Origin: Erpobdella octoculata
Taxonomy: Eukaryota > Annelida > Clitellata > Hirudinida > Erpobdellidae
Reading direction: 5' to 3'
Assembly: GCA_963978895.1 (NCBI GenBank)
Contig: OZ022238.1
Span: forward strand, 29,469,117-29,533,116
DNA length: 64,000 nt
Part shown: positions 48,925 through 63,505 of the stretch, piece after piece
Position numbering within the stretch: the first letter of the stretch is position 1
Layout: the number at the start of each line of letters is the position of its first letter
Translations under genes and position numbers: made by a program
The notes under the pieces: generated by a model
Database searches by the model: none
What the model was told of the DNA's origin: nothing
What the model saw: only the letters and a program-made list of their open reading frames with translations

Positions 48925-51290
48925 TGATTAATAAGCGAACCGACGCTACCCCTCTAGTCGGCGTTTTTCATCGCGCTCTCCGCCTAGTCCGCGCAATAAA
49001 GTTATTCATTAAAAAATTACAATCGACTTTGGAGACAACCGTAACAGTCATCCTTCTCCGCTGCTTATCGACGTCAGTACTCTTGCTTGGAGAAGTTTCG
49101 ACCCCGAGCAATTCCGTGTCGATTTACAGGGAAGACCTCTGGGTAATCCGGCAGTCTACGAAACAATGTCAATTAGTCAGGTTCTCGAGGTTTTCGCCAC
49201 AACGTTATTCTCATTTCTTTATAAGCATGCTCCGCCTTGTCTTGCCAGGCTTCGCAACCGGCCTTTCACTCCATGGTTCGAATCTGAATGCGCTGCCTTA
49301 AAACGAAGATCGAGGAAGTTAGAAAGACGCTATAGACGAACACAAGATCCCAACGATCGCACCTTATAGATCAACCAATTGCGCACGTTTCATGACCTCT
49401 ACAAACAGAAACAAAATCTCTACTGGAAGATGAAGATTGACGACAGTCGAGGGAGTCCTGGGAGACTATGGCGGACATTTCTGGGGTGCTTGGTCGGGTT
49501 CAGAGCAACCCGATTTCGCCAAAAAATCTTACAGCCAACGATTTCTCGAGAGCGTTCAACGAAAAAATAAGAGATATCCGCCAGTCCACGTCATATGCTT
49601 CCAATCCACAATTTGACTCCGGTGTTGTTCCTGTAATCTGCTAATGTTTAAGCTTGTGAGTGTCAAAAACATTACCCGGCTCATCAAATCTTCACTAAAC
49701 AAAAATTGCTACCTGGACCCACTACCGACATGGATGATCAAGCTACTCTATTGAACTGGCACCGTTTGTGACATTCCTGGTAAATTTATCGCTAGAGCAA
49801 GGACAGTTTCCTTCTGCCCAGAGAAATGCTGTCATCACACCGATCCTGAAGCAACCGAATCTAGACCCGTTCAACACCGGTAACTATCGCATAATCTCGA
49901 ATCTGTCCTAGCTGTCGAAACTACTGGAACGATGCGTAGTTGCCCAGATAAACATCTACCTCAGTGAAAACAACCTTCTCCTGATGTTTCAGTCGGCGTA
50001 GAGAAATCAGCACTCCACCGAAACTGCTGTCCTAAAAGTACTGTCTGATATTTATGCTGCGGCTGATTTGGGTCGTATCACGCTACTGGGACTTCTGAAC
50101 CTATACGCTGCATTCGACACTGTTGACCATCAAATTTTGGTCAACAGGCTCCATTACTCGCATGGTTTTAGAGGCGCCGTCCTCGAATGGTTTCGCTTTT
50201 ATTTGACCGGTCGGTTCCATTGCATCCGCTCTGGAGGTGTTTTATCTGCGCCGACCTCTGTCCTGTGTGGCGTCCAGCAGGGATCCGTTCTGGGCCCGTT
50301 GTTGTTTTTTTTCTATTCCGCCGACATCCTACATATTGCACAAAACATCGGTTTTCTGTCCATTCTTATGCTGACGATCTGCAGATTTACGATCACTCCC
50401 CGACAGCTTCATGTTCTGATCTGGTTTCAAGGATGTCTGCATGTATCAGTGGGATTGGCACTTGGATGGCAAGCAATCGCTTGCAGCTCAATCCTTCTAA
50501 GACCGAAGTGATCTGGTTGGGCTCGCCCGGTCGACTCAGCTTTTGTCCGAAGGGGGATCTGGTTATCGCTGGTGTCTCAGTCAAGCCCTCCACTTATGTT
50601 CGTAATCTTGATGTGATGATGGACAGTGGTTTGTCTATGGAGGCACACATCTCTCATCTTACTCGTGCGTGCTTCTATCATCTCCGTCAACTGTGCGTCG
50701 TCCGCCGTAGCCTTACCATGGACTCGGCTCATTCACCCATCAGAGCACTCGTGCACAGCCGGCTCGATTACTGTAATGGTGTCATGACCGGACTTAGACA
50801 GTTTCAAATCAACAGGCTCCAGTCCATTCTCCGAGCATCCGGTCGCCTTGTTCTTCAGCTGCCCGGCTGGTCTCCCGTATCAGATCTCATGAGGACGCAA
50901 CTTCACTGGCTTCTTTTCCTGCAGAGGATTCAGTTCAAGTTGGGCGTGATGGTATACAAGTGCCTTCACCACACGGCTCTGGTCTACCTGCAGCAACTGT
51001 GTGTACCGATCTCAACGCTTCCCGGTCGATCCCACTTTCAATCGGCGGCGGCTGGCGGCTTGCTCGTTCCACCGTCAAAGACAACAACTCTCGACAGGCG
51101 CGGATTTTCTGTTGCTGGCGCAGCTGTTTGAAAAAACCTATCTGCTGACCTGAGGAATCTAGATTTAGACATTGGTGGTTTAAGGAAGTTGCTCAAGACT
51201 GAACTTTATTCTTAACATTATGAATTGACGCGACGCGCTTTTGTGACTTAGTTTAAAAAGCGCATTATAAATAAACATTTAATAATTTTT
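48925..51290 (+). pseudogene. CR1/L2-like LINE, heavily frameshifted
   Basis: The plus strand contains PFTPWFESECAALKRRSRKL (post-endonuclease linker), an AVITPILKQPNLD-type block near 49840, FDTVDHQILVNRL, GVQQGSVLGPLLFFF, and SYADDLQIYDHSPT in another frame (YADD-type catalytic motif). The thumb with LQLNPSKTEVIWLGSPGR and a C-terminal LVHSRLDYCNGVMTGL follow. Many frameshifts and stops lie between the blocks. The element ends near 51290 in a short 'tgaacgaa' repeat tail (51298-51335). Its GC content exceeds that of the neighbouring DNA. Confidence 0.8.
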
Positions 51291-51354
51291 AATAACAAAT
51301 GAACGAATGAACGAACGAAGAACAAACGAACAAATGGGTGTATAAATGAATAAA

Positions 51355-52260
51355 TGATGTTGAACGATTTTTTTAGGGGTGGTGTAAGTCCATCAATGAA
51401 CTTCAAGGCCACCGAAAAAGTGCGTTGTTAGAGTTTTTTTGAACGAATGAACGAACGAATGAACGAACGAATGAGTGAATAAATGAATGAATGAATAAAT
51501 GAATGAATGATGTTGGACGATCTTTTTAGGGGTGGTGTAAGTTCATCAATGGATCTCAAGGCCTCCGAACAAGTGCGTTGTTAGAGTCTTTCTGAAACTA
51601 TCGATTGTGATTGCGGAGGTCACCTCTGGCGGAAGTTGGCAGCTGCATTTATGATGGATTGTAGCCGACGAGTTAGAGTTTTGGGTAGATCGACTAAAGC
51701 TGAGTTGCAATAGTCAAGCTTGGAGAGAACTAAAGAGGTAACAGGAAAGTATGCTGCAACGGCTCTGATCTGCCGTAGCATCATGAAGCACACGCGTATA
51801 ATATGGCTAACGTGGGTGGGCATAGTAAGTTTATAGTCCAAAAAAACGCATAGGTCTCGAACCGAGGACGATGGTAAAATCCAGTTGTCACCCAGGCAGA
51901 CAGGCGCGGAGAAGACTTTGAGTACGGCCTTTTCCGTTAAGTGGTGTTGACGGTAAGCTGATTGGTTTATTGGGAATAGGTTGTTATTGCTAAGATGCTT
52001 TGTGATTCAAAAGAGAATCAGTCTTTCTAGTAGTTTTGAAATGGCTGATAGATTAGATATTGGGCGATAAGAGCTGGTATCGCCGCTGTCGAGGATTAAT
52101 TTTTTGAGAACGGGGGTTATATAATATGTCTTAAAAGATCGAAGAAACACTCCGTCATTTAATGATTAATTGAACAGTTTGACGAGAAGTTGAGCGCAGC
52201 TTTTTTGAGAAGCCACGTAGGTATTGGATCATCTAAGCAACGCCAAAGAATTTCGAGTAC
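51355..52260 (-). pseudogene. L2/CR1-like LINE 3' fragment with duplicated terminus
   Basis: The minus strand includes DYKLTMPTHVSHIIRVCF and SKLDYCNSALVDLPKTL, the C-terminal part of an L2/CR1-type RT. 51355-51436 repeats the element's 3' terminal about 85 bp seen at 51505-51595 ('aggggtggtgtaagt', 'aagtgcgttgttagag'), each with a 'gaatgaac/gaatgaat' tail. Catalytic motifs are not readable. Confidence 0.6.
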
Positions 52261-52999
52261 TTCAGACATACAGACAGGGTAAAAAAGACATGAAACAAGT
52301 CAACGCAAAAAACAAAGTTTTTTTTTAAAACACACTGTTATATTTTTACATTATGCAAATCGATTTATAAATGCAATAATAGTTTTATCATTGTTTATAG
52401 TAATACTTTACTCAAAATTTTATTAAGTTTTTGACCATCTGAATCTAGAACTTCAAAATTTTAATAGGAAAATAATTTAGTTGACAGTGCATTATTTTAA
52501 ATAAAAAGACTAGGTATTAATCTTTGCATGAAATTATTTTTATTCAAAATTCTATTTCTGATAGTGATATCTTCTAAAAAAATTAGAAATTTTTAGTCAG
52601 AATCATGATTACCTAAAAGTTTTTTTAATGGACAAATACACCATCTATTGAATAATTTTAAATAACACAAATTACTAAAAATATTTTTCAACTCGCTACA
52701 AAAAATTATTGAAATCGGTTTTGAAATGATTGAATATTGTTTTTGCAGGAGGCTAAAATCAATGCTAAAAATTTTACAGTTCTAAGTAATCTAAATGTTA
52801 GTAAAAAAATCAATTCAAAATTTAACTACAGAGGGAAAGAGAAATAGAAAAGTCAGGTGATATAAAAGTATGTAAAAGAAAAAGTAAAACAGATAGGATG
52901 AGGACAAAAGTAACAAAAATGGAGAGAGAGGTAGAAACAGGAAAAAAAATATAGGGAAAAATAACGAGAAATATAGCTTTAAAAAATAACGGAAAAAAA
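52261..52999. other. No gene seen; probably interior of a Helitron relic
   Basis: AT-rich and non-coding. It ends in the Helitron 3' terminus at 53000-53026, so part of it likely belongs to that element, but no TC-type 5' end was identified. Confidence 0.4.
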
Positions 53000-53026
53000 C
53001 CGGGCAACGCCGGGTATACCAGCTAG
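53000..53026 (+). mobile_element. Helitron 3' terminus
   Basis: A CCGG-GCAACG-CCGG hairpin followed by GTATACCAG and CTAG (53023-53026), then T. This is the classic Helitron 3' end and is related to the terminus at 55886-55912. Confidence 0.7.
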
Positions 53027-54006
53027 TTCTGAATAAACGTTAAAATTAAACATATGAACGCTTAGCTTTTTTTTTATATAAAATCAGGATTTTCATTTCA
53101 GCCAAGGCACTGGGGCAAAATGTGTCCTAATGCTAAATTTTGTTTCCTCCCTCCCCCGCTGATGACCGGCGGGGAGTGAGGTAATTTTCAAAATTTATTA
53201 GCTATTTTTCAAACAAAATTATTTTCGAAAGTCTTTGGGAGTTATACGCATTTCTAAATGACGTCCTAATATAACCTAAAAATTTAATTTATTTTTGTAA
53301 ACTAATTCACAGAATTACTTGTTTAAATGTTAACAAAATTAATCATAATGATGACAACAATGCAAATAATGATGATCATAGCCAAGTTCAATTTGTTCAG
53401 CTAACTCAGTTGACTGCCACTTGACCGTTCGAATCATTGAAGTATCAAATATTATCTACAGGTTCAATAAACACAATATTACAATAAAATATCAATGTTC
53501 ATAGAAAACCTAAAAATCTGCAAAGATTGGTCGCGCTCAAATAAGAGTTACCGAAAATGTGAAAAATAAAACTAACGTTGAAATTAGTTATATTCATTAA
53601 AACAAAGGACAACGTTGGACGTTGGATCATTTATTTTAACTCAATTTTACAATTGTATTAACTTCTAATCTTATCAATAGTAAACGCGGTAAACAATTAC
53701 AGTCTTAGAGAAACCACCACAAGTCTCATGCATCTGGAGTTATAGGCGTAAAAACCCGGGTGGGCTACTTAAAACAAGTAATTAAAATTAAAAAAGTAGA
53801 ATTAACTAGGAGTTAGTATCAAATAATGCAAATCAACACAGTAAGAAATCATAGTGTAAGTGCATCAAGTTTATTGCACAGTACGATAAGTATAAAAAAT
53901 AGCATGCGTTACACACGCATATTGTAGTCAGACTACTCTAGGCCACGAATCAACTATGTAACTTTTACTCACTCGTGGGATCATTTTGCAGAACAAGACC
54001 AATCCC

Positions 54007-54008
<2 letters not shown>
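53027..54008. other. No gene seen
   Basis: AT-rich DNA up to a tetranucleotide satellite. No domain or element terminus was recognised. Confidence 0.45.
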
Positions 54009-54640
<632 letters not shown>

Positions 54641-55189
54641 AAAAAATGATACCCTTATTCAAAATATAGATGCTGTTAAAACTAATGTTCCAGTTGCCTC
54701 GGGCCGGTTTGCTTCGATGAAAGGACTTCAGCACTACCTAGTTACCATTCAATATCAATTTATTTCCACTCATACAAATAAAAACATAATACTTACATTA
54801 GGGTGTCCTATGAATGAACTAAAATCTCTCGTTTTTTTTCTGCTCCTAACCGTATATTAGTTTTTTTTTAAATTTGATTACAATCTGTTAATGTTTAACT
54901 AAATATTTTGAGTTTCCAAACTCATAATTGTCATATTTAATTATTTATCTTTTTACATTTTAATTAAAATTTTATTATTTGTTAATAATATTATGCATAA
55001 GCCATTTTTTCATAACTTTGCTGGGAATCAGAAGATCCCAGTAATGTTACATTACTCAGTTAACTTTTGCAGTAATTGCACTAATGCAGAATATTTTGAA
55101 TCATTTTATAGCTGCTTATGAGCTTCTTTTCTGACAATAAAACACCTAACAGTTATTAGACAGACATTTTAAAAGTCGATTTTAACAAA
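54641..55189. other. No gene seen
   Basis: AT-rich DNA between the TGAT tract and the Helitron. Confidence 0.45.
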
Positions 55190-55217
55190 TCTATATATAT
55201 ATAAAAATGAATGTTTG

Positions 55218-55276
<59 letters not shown>

Positions 55277-55285
55277 GAATGTTTG

Positions 55286-55345
<60 letters not shown>

Positions 55346-55912
55346 TGTATGTCCTTTATGCATTGCTACACCATTCATCCAATCGTAATGAAATTTTTAC
55401 ACAACATTGAGAGTCAAGGGGAATCAAACATAAAAAAATTGAAATCCGTCACAAAATGAGCAGAGCGGAGCGGGTGAGCGAGCGGGAACTATAAATATAT
55501 ATATTTGGGGGTGAATAATAAAATTCAAAATCGGTAATTGCGTAATAAAATTCAAATTTAAGTTACGTAACAACGTTTGAAAGCTTCAAGCAAGATTTAG
55601 CTAAATCTATTTTATGTTTTATGGGCTAAAAGAAGTTAGGAAAGAATGAAAAAGAGAAAATGAGCGCGTGCGAGAACGGGAATGCGAGAGCAAGCTTGAG
55701 CGAGAACGTGAGAGCAAGCGGGAGCGGGAACGGGAAAGCGACCATGAACGGGAGAGCAAACGGGAGAGGAAAAACGACCGGAAGCGGGAAAGCGGCCAGG
55801 AACGGAAAAGCGACCGAGAACGGGAAAGCAACCGGAAAAAAAAACCTGAGCGAGAGAGACAAACACTAGAAACACCTCTAAAAACCCCGGGCAACGCAGG
55901 GCACTCCGCTAG
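55190..55912 (+). mobile_element. Non-autonomous Helitron, complete termini
   Basis: It starts TCTATATATATATAAAAATG at 55190 (after A) and ends GCAACGCAGGGCACTCCG-CTAG at 55912 (before T), as expected for Helitron insertion between A and T. The interior has two AT microsatellites (55220-55270, 55291-55341), the segment 'atgaatgtatgtcctttatg' and a run of 'cgggaacgggaaagcgacc'-like units at 55660-55840. The same GC-rich units fill the palindrome at 5788-6210. No Rep/helicase gene is present. Confidence 0.75.
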
Positions 55913-56270
55913 TAAAGACATAAAATCCAACTGGTTTATTAATCACAAAATTCCATCTAACAGACAATATATGAAAAAAAAACTCTTTTAAAATACAGCA
56001 ATATAGGAAAAATAAGAGGCCTTGTAACAGATCAGGTTTTAGACTTTTGTCAAAAAGCTAGAATTCTAACAAAGCAATTACATTGTGGTGCAATATGTTG
56101 AAAAACCTGTTGTAGAGTACAGAAAGCTAAAAATAATCTATATTATAGTAGCCCACGTCACTCACTTAATGATTCTGTCACGCTTACGTAATTAGTCGTA
56201 TAGCTACTATATTATCGAAGATATTTCTATTAGTATTCAGTAGTTATTAAATACAATTTTTTATCATTGA
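55913..56270. other. No gene seen
   Basis: AT-rich spacer between the Helitron and the next AT microsatellite. Confidence 0.45.
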
Positions 56271-56395
56271 TATATATATATATATTTATATATATATATA
56301 TTTATATATACATGTATATATATATATATATATATGTATAGATATATGTATATATGTATATATATATACATATATATATTTATTTATTTATTTAT
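56271..56395. repeat. (AT)n / (ATTT)n at LINE 3' junction
   Basis: Interrupted AT repeat passing into TTTA units (56380-56395), which form the TAAA-type 3' tail of the minus-strand LINE. Confidence 0.85.
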
Positions 56396-58726
56396 TGGTA
56401 CACGAACAGAGGGACCCAAAGGGCCACTAATACTGTTCGGACAGAACACAATAAAAACTAAAAAAAAACAAAACAAAATAAACCGTCTGATGTGAGGCGA
56501 CGAGCCAGGCAAAAGTAGAACAGAAAAGTTGTGTTCAAAATATAAACTATATGACTATATATGAATATTAACTAATACATAATAGATGGATTAGTAACAA
56601 CAAGGTAATCAGATACATATTTGTATTTAGATCTAGGTACCAGATAGATACCAGTTTTTAAATGAGGATGTCACAGAAGGAGTAATAATAGAGCAATCAG
56701 ATATCTATTTATATGTGAGAAAGTTTGATAGGTTGGCTTCCGCTACGAGACATTTAAACCTACTGAGAGTGGTTGAACTGACAATATCGCTAGGCAATTG
56801 GTTCCATATATTAATAATACGATTAGTATAGAAAAATTTGGTAACATCAACTCTATTAAAGACAGATTTTAGCTTGAACTGGTGACCCCTAGTGGAATGA
56901 TACATGGAGAACTGAAAACTATGTTTTAAGTCGGAATCAATAAAACCGTTCAAAAAGCTGTAGCACAAACAAAGATCACTGATGAGTCTTCGGTGTTCAA
57001 GTGATGGGAGATTGAGAGTTTTGAGTCTCACCGCATACGGAAGGTTCTTGAGAGCCGGGATCGCCCTGGTAAATCTTTTTTGAATTCTTTCGATATCGTC
57101 AATAAGATATCGGTGATGAGGATTCCACACCAGCGAGCAATACTCCAGAAGAGGTCGAACATATGTGCAAAAAGCTTGCTTAAGCAAATCTGGATCTTTA
57201 GATGTAAATGATTTAATGATGAGACGCGATCTCACAGACGCAACATGAACGATATTTGCCACGTGATATTTGAAACTCAGGCTAGCATCCACAATCACTC
57301 CTAGGTCTCTGATATGATCAACGTTCTTTAGTTGGTAAGAGTCAATGGTGTAGATGGGAGATTTAAGTTTTGCACCTGCGGGACCAAAAATAGAGAGAAC
57401 AAGACATTTTTCCAGTGCCAAGTTCAACTGCCAGTCTTTGCTCCATACCAGCAAGTGGTCAATTGCCTTCTGTAAGTTGTTGGCATTAGGCTGGACAGGT
57501 GCATACAGTTTGATGTCATCGGCAAATAGTTTGACTGAGATCGATCCCAACTCCACACTATCTGTAACATCGTTAATATGGATCAGGAACAGAGTTGGAC
57601 CGAGAACACTGCCTTGCGGAACCCCGCTTGTAACAGCTCTTGGCTCAGACAGGCTACGGTCTATCTGAACCATCTGGCGGCGATCCTTTAAAAAGTCAGT
57701 GATCCATGCCAATAGATCTCCAGGAGACGTCCTCCAAGGAGCTCGGTGATCGAGGATCCAACATGGGATTAACGCCATTGTCGAATGTAAACACGCTTGC
57801 AAAAGAGTTATTGAAAATGTTGGCAATTTCGGTAGCGTCAGATGTAGAGTTGCCATTTCCCGAATCAATGCTACCAATTCGAGGATGAGTAAATAGCTTA
57901 CTGCTGACGTACCTGTAAAACGTTCCAATGTTACCCCCCAAGATAAGTTTTCTCTCAGTGGTAACTTGAACTTCCTTGGCCAGTTTAGAACATTTCTTTG
58001 AAAACTCGACATAGCAAACCTTGTGTTTCAAAGCATCAGTAGCCTTCCATCTCTTCCAAAACCACAACTTGGCCTTGTAAATCATTCTAAGAATTTTCGG
58101 AGTTTTTTCTTTTTTTGACCTTGATCCTTTAATACACAGAGAAACAAAATATGTCATAGCCATGCCCAACTATTGTTTAAAGATCGACCAACAGCTTTCC
58201 ACATCAAAGCAGTATTGAAAAACTTGATTCCAGTCGATGTCACTTAAATAGTAATTCATTTCCTCAAAACGTGCTCGTTTGAAATTGTAGATATATTGAT
58301 TAGACGCACCAGTAGTTGAGACGGAGTCGCTAGTCCGGAATACAATCAAATTGTGGTCGCTGGTAGCTATTGGGCAAACAACATCTATTTTTGCAATAAA
58401 CATGTGGTCATTAGAAAGAATCAAGTCAAGAGTGCTCTCGCCACGAGTATGCTGGAACACAAATTGATGAAGTCCTAGATCGTTAAATAGATTCATGAAT
58501 ATCGTGTAGATTTTATTATTGGGATGAGAAAACTGTAACCAGTTGATGTCAGGTAGATTGAAATCTCCCATTAGGCATAGTGTGTGGTTTGTTGAACAGA
58601 TTATTTTTAAACACTCAATACTATCGATGGCATATTGATGAGCTTCCATGTCAAAACCTCCACTTCGGTAGTAGGCTATAATTCTACATGGAGTTGTATT
58701 CAGACGAATGTCAATGCAGACAACCT

Positions 58727-58727
<1 letters not shown>
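56396..58727 (-). pseudogene. CR1-like LINE, 5'-truncated at (AT)n and internally deleted
   Basis: The minus strand opens within the endonuclease (CIDIRLNTTPCRIIAYYRSG, CLMGDFNLPDINWL, TSDHNLIVF), followed by a linker (57696-58169). Near 57730 it jumps straight to RT block 4-5: RAPWRTSPGDLLAWITDFLKD, SGVPQGSVLGPTLFLIHIND, KLFADDIKLYAPVQ. The C-terminus has VRPLLEYCSLVWNPHHRYLI and FFYTNRIINIWNQLPSDIV, with a stop near 56705. The RT fingers with the first catalytic Asp are missing. Both ends abut AT repeats (58728 and about 56395). Confidence 0.85.

Positions 58728-58811
<84 letters not shown>
58728..58811. repeat. (AT)n microsatellite at LINE 5' junction
   Basis: About 84 bp of alternating AT begins exactly where the LINE coding sequence is cut off. 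Confidence 0.95.
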
Positions 58812-58813
<2 letters not shown>

Positions 58814-58927
58814 TATTGTTTTTCCTATAAATTAAGTTCAGATTTTAATAATCGAAAAATAAAGTATGTGTGGCTAATATACAAAAAAGTAATTTGATAT
58901 ATGTTTTTACAAAAAATGTTTCTTAAT

Positions 58928-59463
58928 ATGAACGACGACGAAGATCCTGTGTCGAGAAAACGGCTTCTAGCTAAAGAAAGGCAACAGAGATATCGCGCAA
59001 GACAAACTCCACAATCAAAAGCAAAAACTCGAGTTTTAGATGCAGAAGCTCATTAACAACGCACTGCACAAATGTCTGTTGAGGAATTGCAAATTTTTCA
59101 TGCTTCTCATGCCGCATCACAACAACGTTATGTCTATCGACTTACTCCTCAACATCTAGAAGTTCTTCACACTTCCATTGCTGCCTCACAACGTCATCGA
59201 ATTGAGCAAATGTCTCCCAATGAATTGCTTCTACATCGAGAAACCAATGCTGCCTCGCAACGCCATCGAGTTTTGCAAATGTCTCCCAACGAATTGCATC
59301 TACATCGAGAAACCATTGCTGCCTCGCAACGCCATCGAGTTGAACAAATGTCTTCCAATGAATTGCAACTACATCGAGAAACCAATGCTGCCTCGCAACG
59401 CCATCGAGTTGAACAAATGTCTCTCAATGAATTGCAGCTACAAATGTCATTTTGTTTTTGTTG
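58928..59463 (+). pseudogene. Helitron-associated ORF with 26-residue repeats
   Basis: ATG at 58928 opens MNDDEDPVSRKRLLAKERQQ and a basic stretch. One in-frame stop (TAA after VLDAEAH, near 59056) interrupts an otherwise continuous frame to 59463. It then has about five to six repeats of 26 residues (78 bp) around MSPNELLLHRETNAASQRHR. Short Arg/Gln/His-rich repeats of this sort occur in the N-terminal region of some Helitron Rep/helicase proteins. A Helitron 3' terminus only 65 bp downstream supports the link. Rep and helicase motifs are absent, so function is not claimed. Confidence 0.5.
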
Positions 59464-59501
59464 ACTATTTTTATAATAACGGGCGCCGTATTTTAAAACT
59501 T

Positions 59502-59527
59502 CCGTCATTTTTGACGGGCTAACTCTA
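59502..59527 (+). mobile_element. Helitron 3' terminus
   Basis: Perfect hairpin CCGTCA-TTTT-TGACGG, then GCTAACT and CTAG (59524-59527) before T. The sequence between the repeat ORF and this end is only about 40 bp, so the helicase part was deleted. Confidence 0.65.
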
Positions 59528-59794
59528 GTAAATACATAGTAAAGGTTCCAAAACAAAACATTACCAAAGAAATAAAAAAAACTTTCTCTGAAACAACCGA
59601 GCTAATTTGAAATTAAAATATAGTAATTTTAATTTGCCTAAACCAGGTTTGATCTAAAGCATTAAACATTTTTTAGTCGTCATTAAATAATTCTAGGAGA
59701 CCTAGTTTCTCCCATCATATCCAAATTCGTCAGCTGTCTCCATTCTTTTCTTATGTTCAAAACAGTACAAACATTTTCAAAATCTTTATTTAAA

Positions 59795-59838
59795 CAAGTA
59801 GACCGGCCGGTTTCGGCATTCGCCATCATCGGTACTCA
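59795..59838 (-). ncRNA. Hammerhead-like motif downstream of the Penelope ORF
   Basis: The minus strand reads TGAGTA (stem I), CCGATGA in place of CTGATGA, extra T, GGC/GCC stem II with GAAT loop, GAAA, AC-CGGCCG-GT, C, TACTTG (stem I, two G-U pairs). The single T-to-C core change probably lowers activity. Its position, about 220 bp after the coding end, is that of the 3' terminal repeat. Confidence 0.65.
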
Positions 59839-60059
59839 ACTGTTTAAATGTAAACAACATAGACATGTATACCAATATTTACGAAGACAGGAAAGTTTTT
59901 TAAATCGAATATACTAGAATTTGTAAATAAAATAACTTAAAATGAACTGAAATGTATAATTAAAATATGTACTATAAAACTAAAGAATAAAATTTTTTTG
60001 TAAATCAGTCTATAAAAAATATTGTAATCCGATAAAGGCGGAACTATTTAAAACCAATT

Positions 60060-61934
<1,875 letters not shown>

Positions 61935-63505
61935 TTACCCCCTTCTTAATTTTGTTTGTCCCGAACAGCATAGTAGCTTTTGAAAAATGCAACATGGCCA
62001 CGAACAAAGAATACTTTCATCTCACTCGTGGCCCCGACCGCAATTCGCAAACAACATGGTCAAGTCTTTTGACTAGTTGACGCAGTTTCTTCCAGTCTCG
62101 CTGGAGCTTGTGCGATCTTCCGACTTGGTTTTGTGGGCTTGAATACCATGCCAAATTTCTCAATTTCTTCATATATGACTGTCCATCACAGCGGGCCCCC
62201 ATTAGGTTACCGACGGTTCCACGCAACCGTACAGCTAAATCAGTTTTCAACCCTCCACCACATTTCATTTAAAAAAAAAAGGACTCTCGTCAATGCAGAA
62301 CTGTCCGACCCTCCCAAGCTCCAGCTCCACTCCCACGAGCCACCACCAAAACACAAAATCTTTAACCAAACAGCTCTAGGTCTCAGTTTCACTAGCATCC
62401 GTAGAAGCACTTTCAAACTGTTTTGCAACATCAAGGGCAGCAACATTTTCAGCCGACTCATCGGGGTAGCATCACTCACACAGGTGCTTCAATCAGCAAA
62501 TATCACCTGGTGCTCTGCTCCATCTATTCCAAAATTACTTTTTTCCATGTCCAACCCTACCCCAATATCCCGGAACGCATGACCACCCAACAAATCCGAC
62601 CCGCCATGCAAAAACTGTGAAACACCCTGTCCAGACGCCGCACCACTGTCGTAATTGTCTCACACCTCATTCAAGCCACCGCAACCAAACACAAAACTGT
62701 TCAAAACCTTTTATGCAACAGGAACATCTCTGCCAACTTTGATAAAGCAATCTTCCAAGACCTCTCCGACGGATCCAACGATCTCCTCAAAATCTGTCAG
62801 AGTCCAGCAACACTCAGTCACAGGGCCAACTCTAGCGGCGCCTCGCCACAAAACTTGACCACTTCTCCTTTTACTGTCCTCTTCATGTCTCAACTGACCT
62901 GTGCAGCTTGTACGGCCTCGTTTGTCACATGTTTTGAAACACAGCTGGTGGACACTAGTTCAAACTGGGTTTTGCCGCAGCAACTCACATCATTATCTTC
63001 ACCAGCAACGCGCTGGTTCAAAACCGTGTCCACCACTGCCTCAGCCATCCCTCCGATCTAACTCTCAACAGTCGTACCGTTCATTCCGCACTCAGGCAAA
63101 CCACTGCTAAAAACACCCCCATTTTAATTTTCTCTGTTGTTTTCTGACAGCAACGCTACACCGGCCTCTGTTACTTTGTTTTTAGGATCGACCAGACCAC
63201 CGAGAATCAATTTCTCCATTCCCTGCTGTGCCGCTTGGCTTTCCTTTCCCATCATGTTCATGACTGGTCTGTATTTTTTCCGCGCCGCTCTGTTTTCTTC
63301 CATTATCTTGTTCAGAGCCTCTTTCAATTCATCATATGTCTCGAATTCGTACTCTTCTGGGTCAAGCCCATTGTCCTCCAATGACGTCCGAAGACGGTCC
63401 ACGAGCTCAGACTTCTTTCTTTTATCATTGAGTTCTCGTTTTCTAAGTTCCCGCCTTAACTCATTGCTTTCAAACCGATTTTTTTAATCCACTTCTAGAC
63501 ACCAA
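61935..63505 (-). mobile_element. Interior of short LTR retrotransposon, SAP-domain gag remnant
   Basis: Directly after the 5' LTR (minus strand) comes TTGGTGTCTAGAAGTGG, a primer-binding-site-like sequence. A frame without an obvious ATG follows, reading ESNELRRELRKRELNDK and SELVDRLRTSLEDNGLD. This helix-turn-helix repeat is the SAP motif found at the N-terminus of some invertebrate gag proteins. It continues through EYEFETYDELKEALNKIMEE to a stop near 63124. The remaining 1.2 kb has only short, unrecognised frames, with no protease, RT or integrase. At 1.94 kb in total it is a non-autonomous, TRIM/LARD-like element. Confidence 0.7.
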
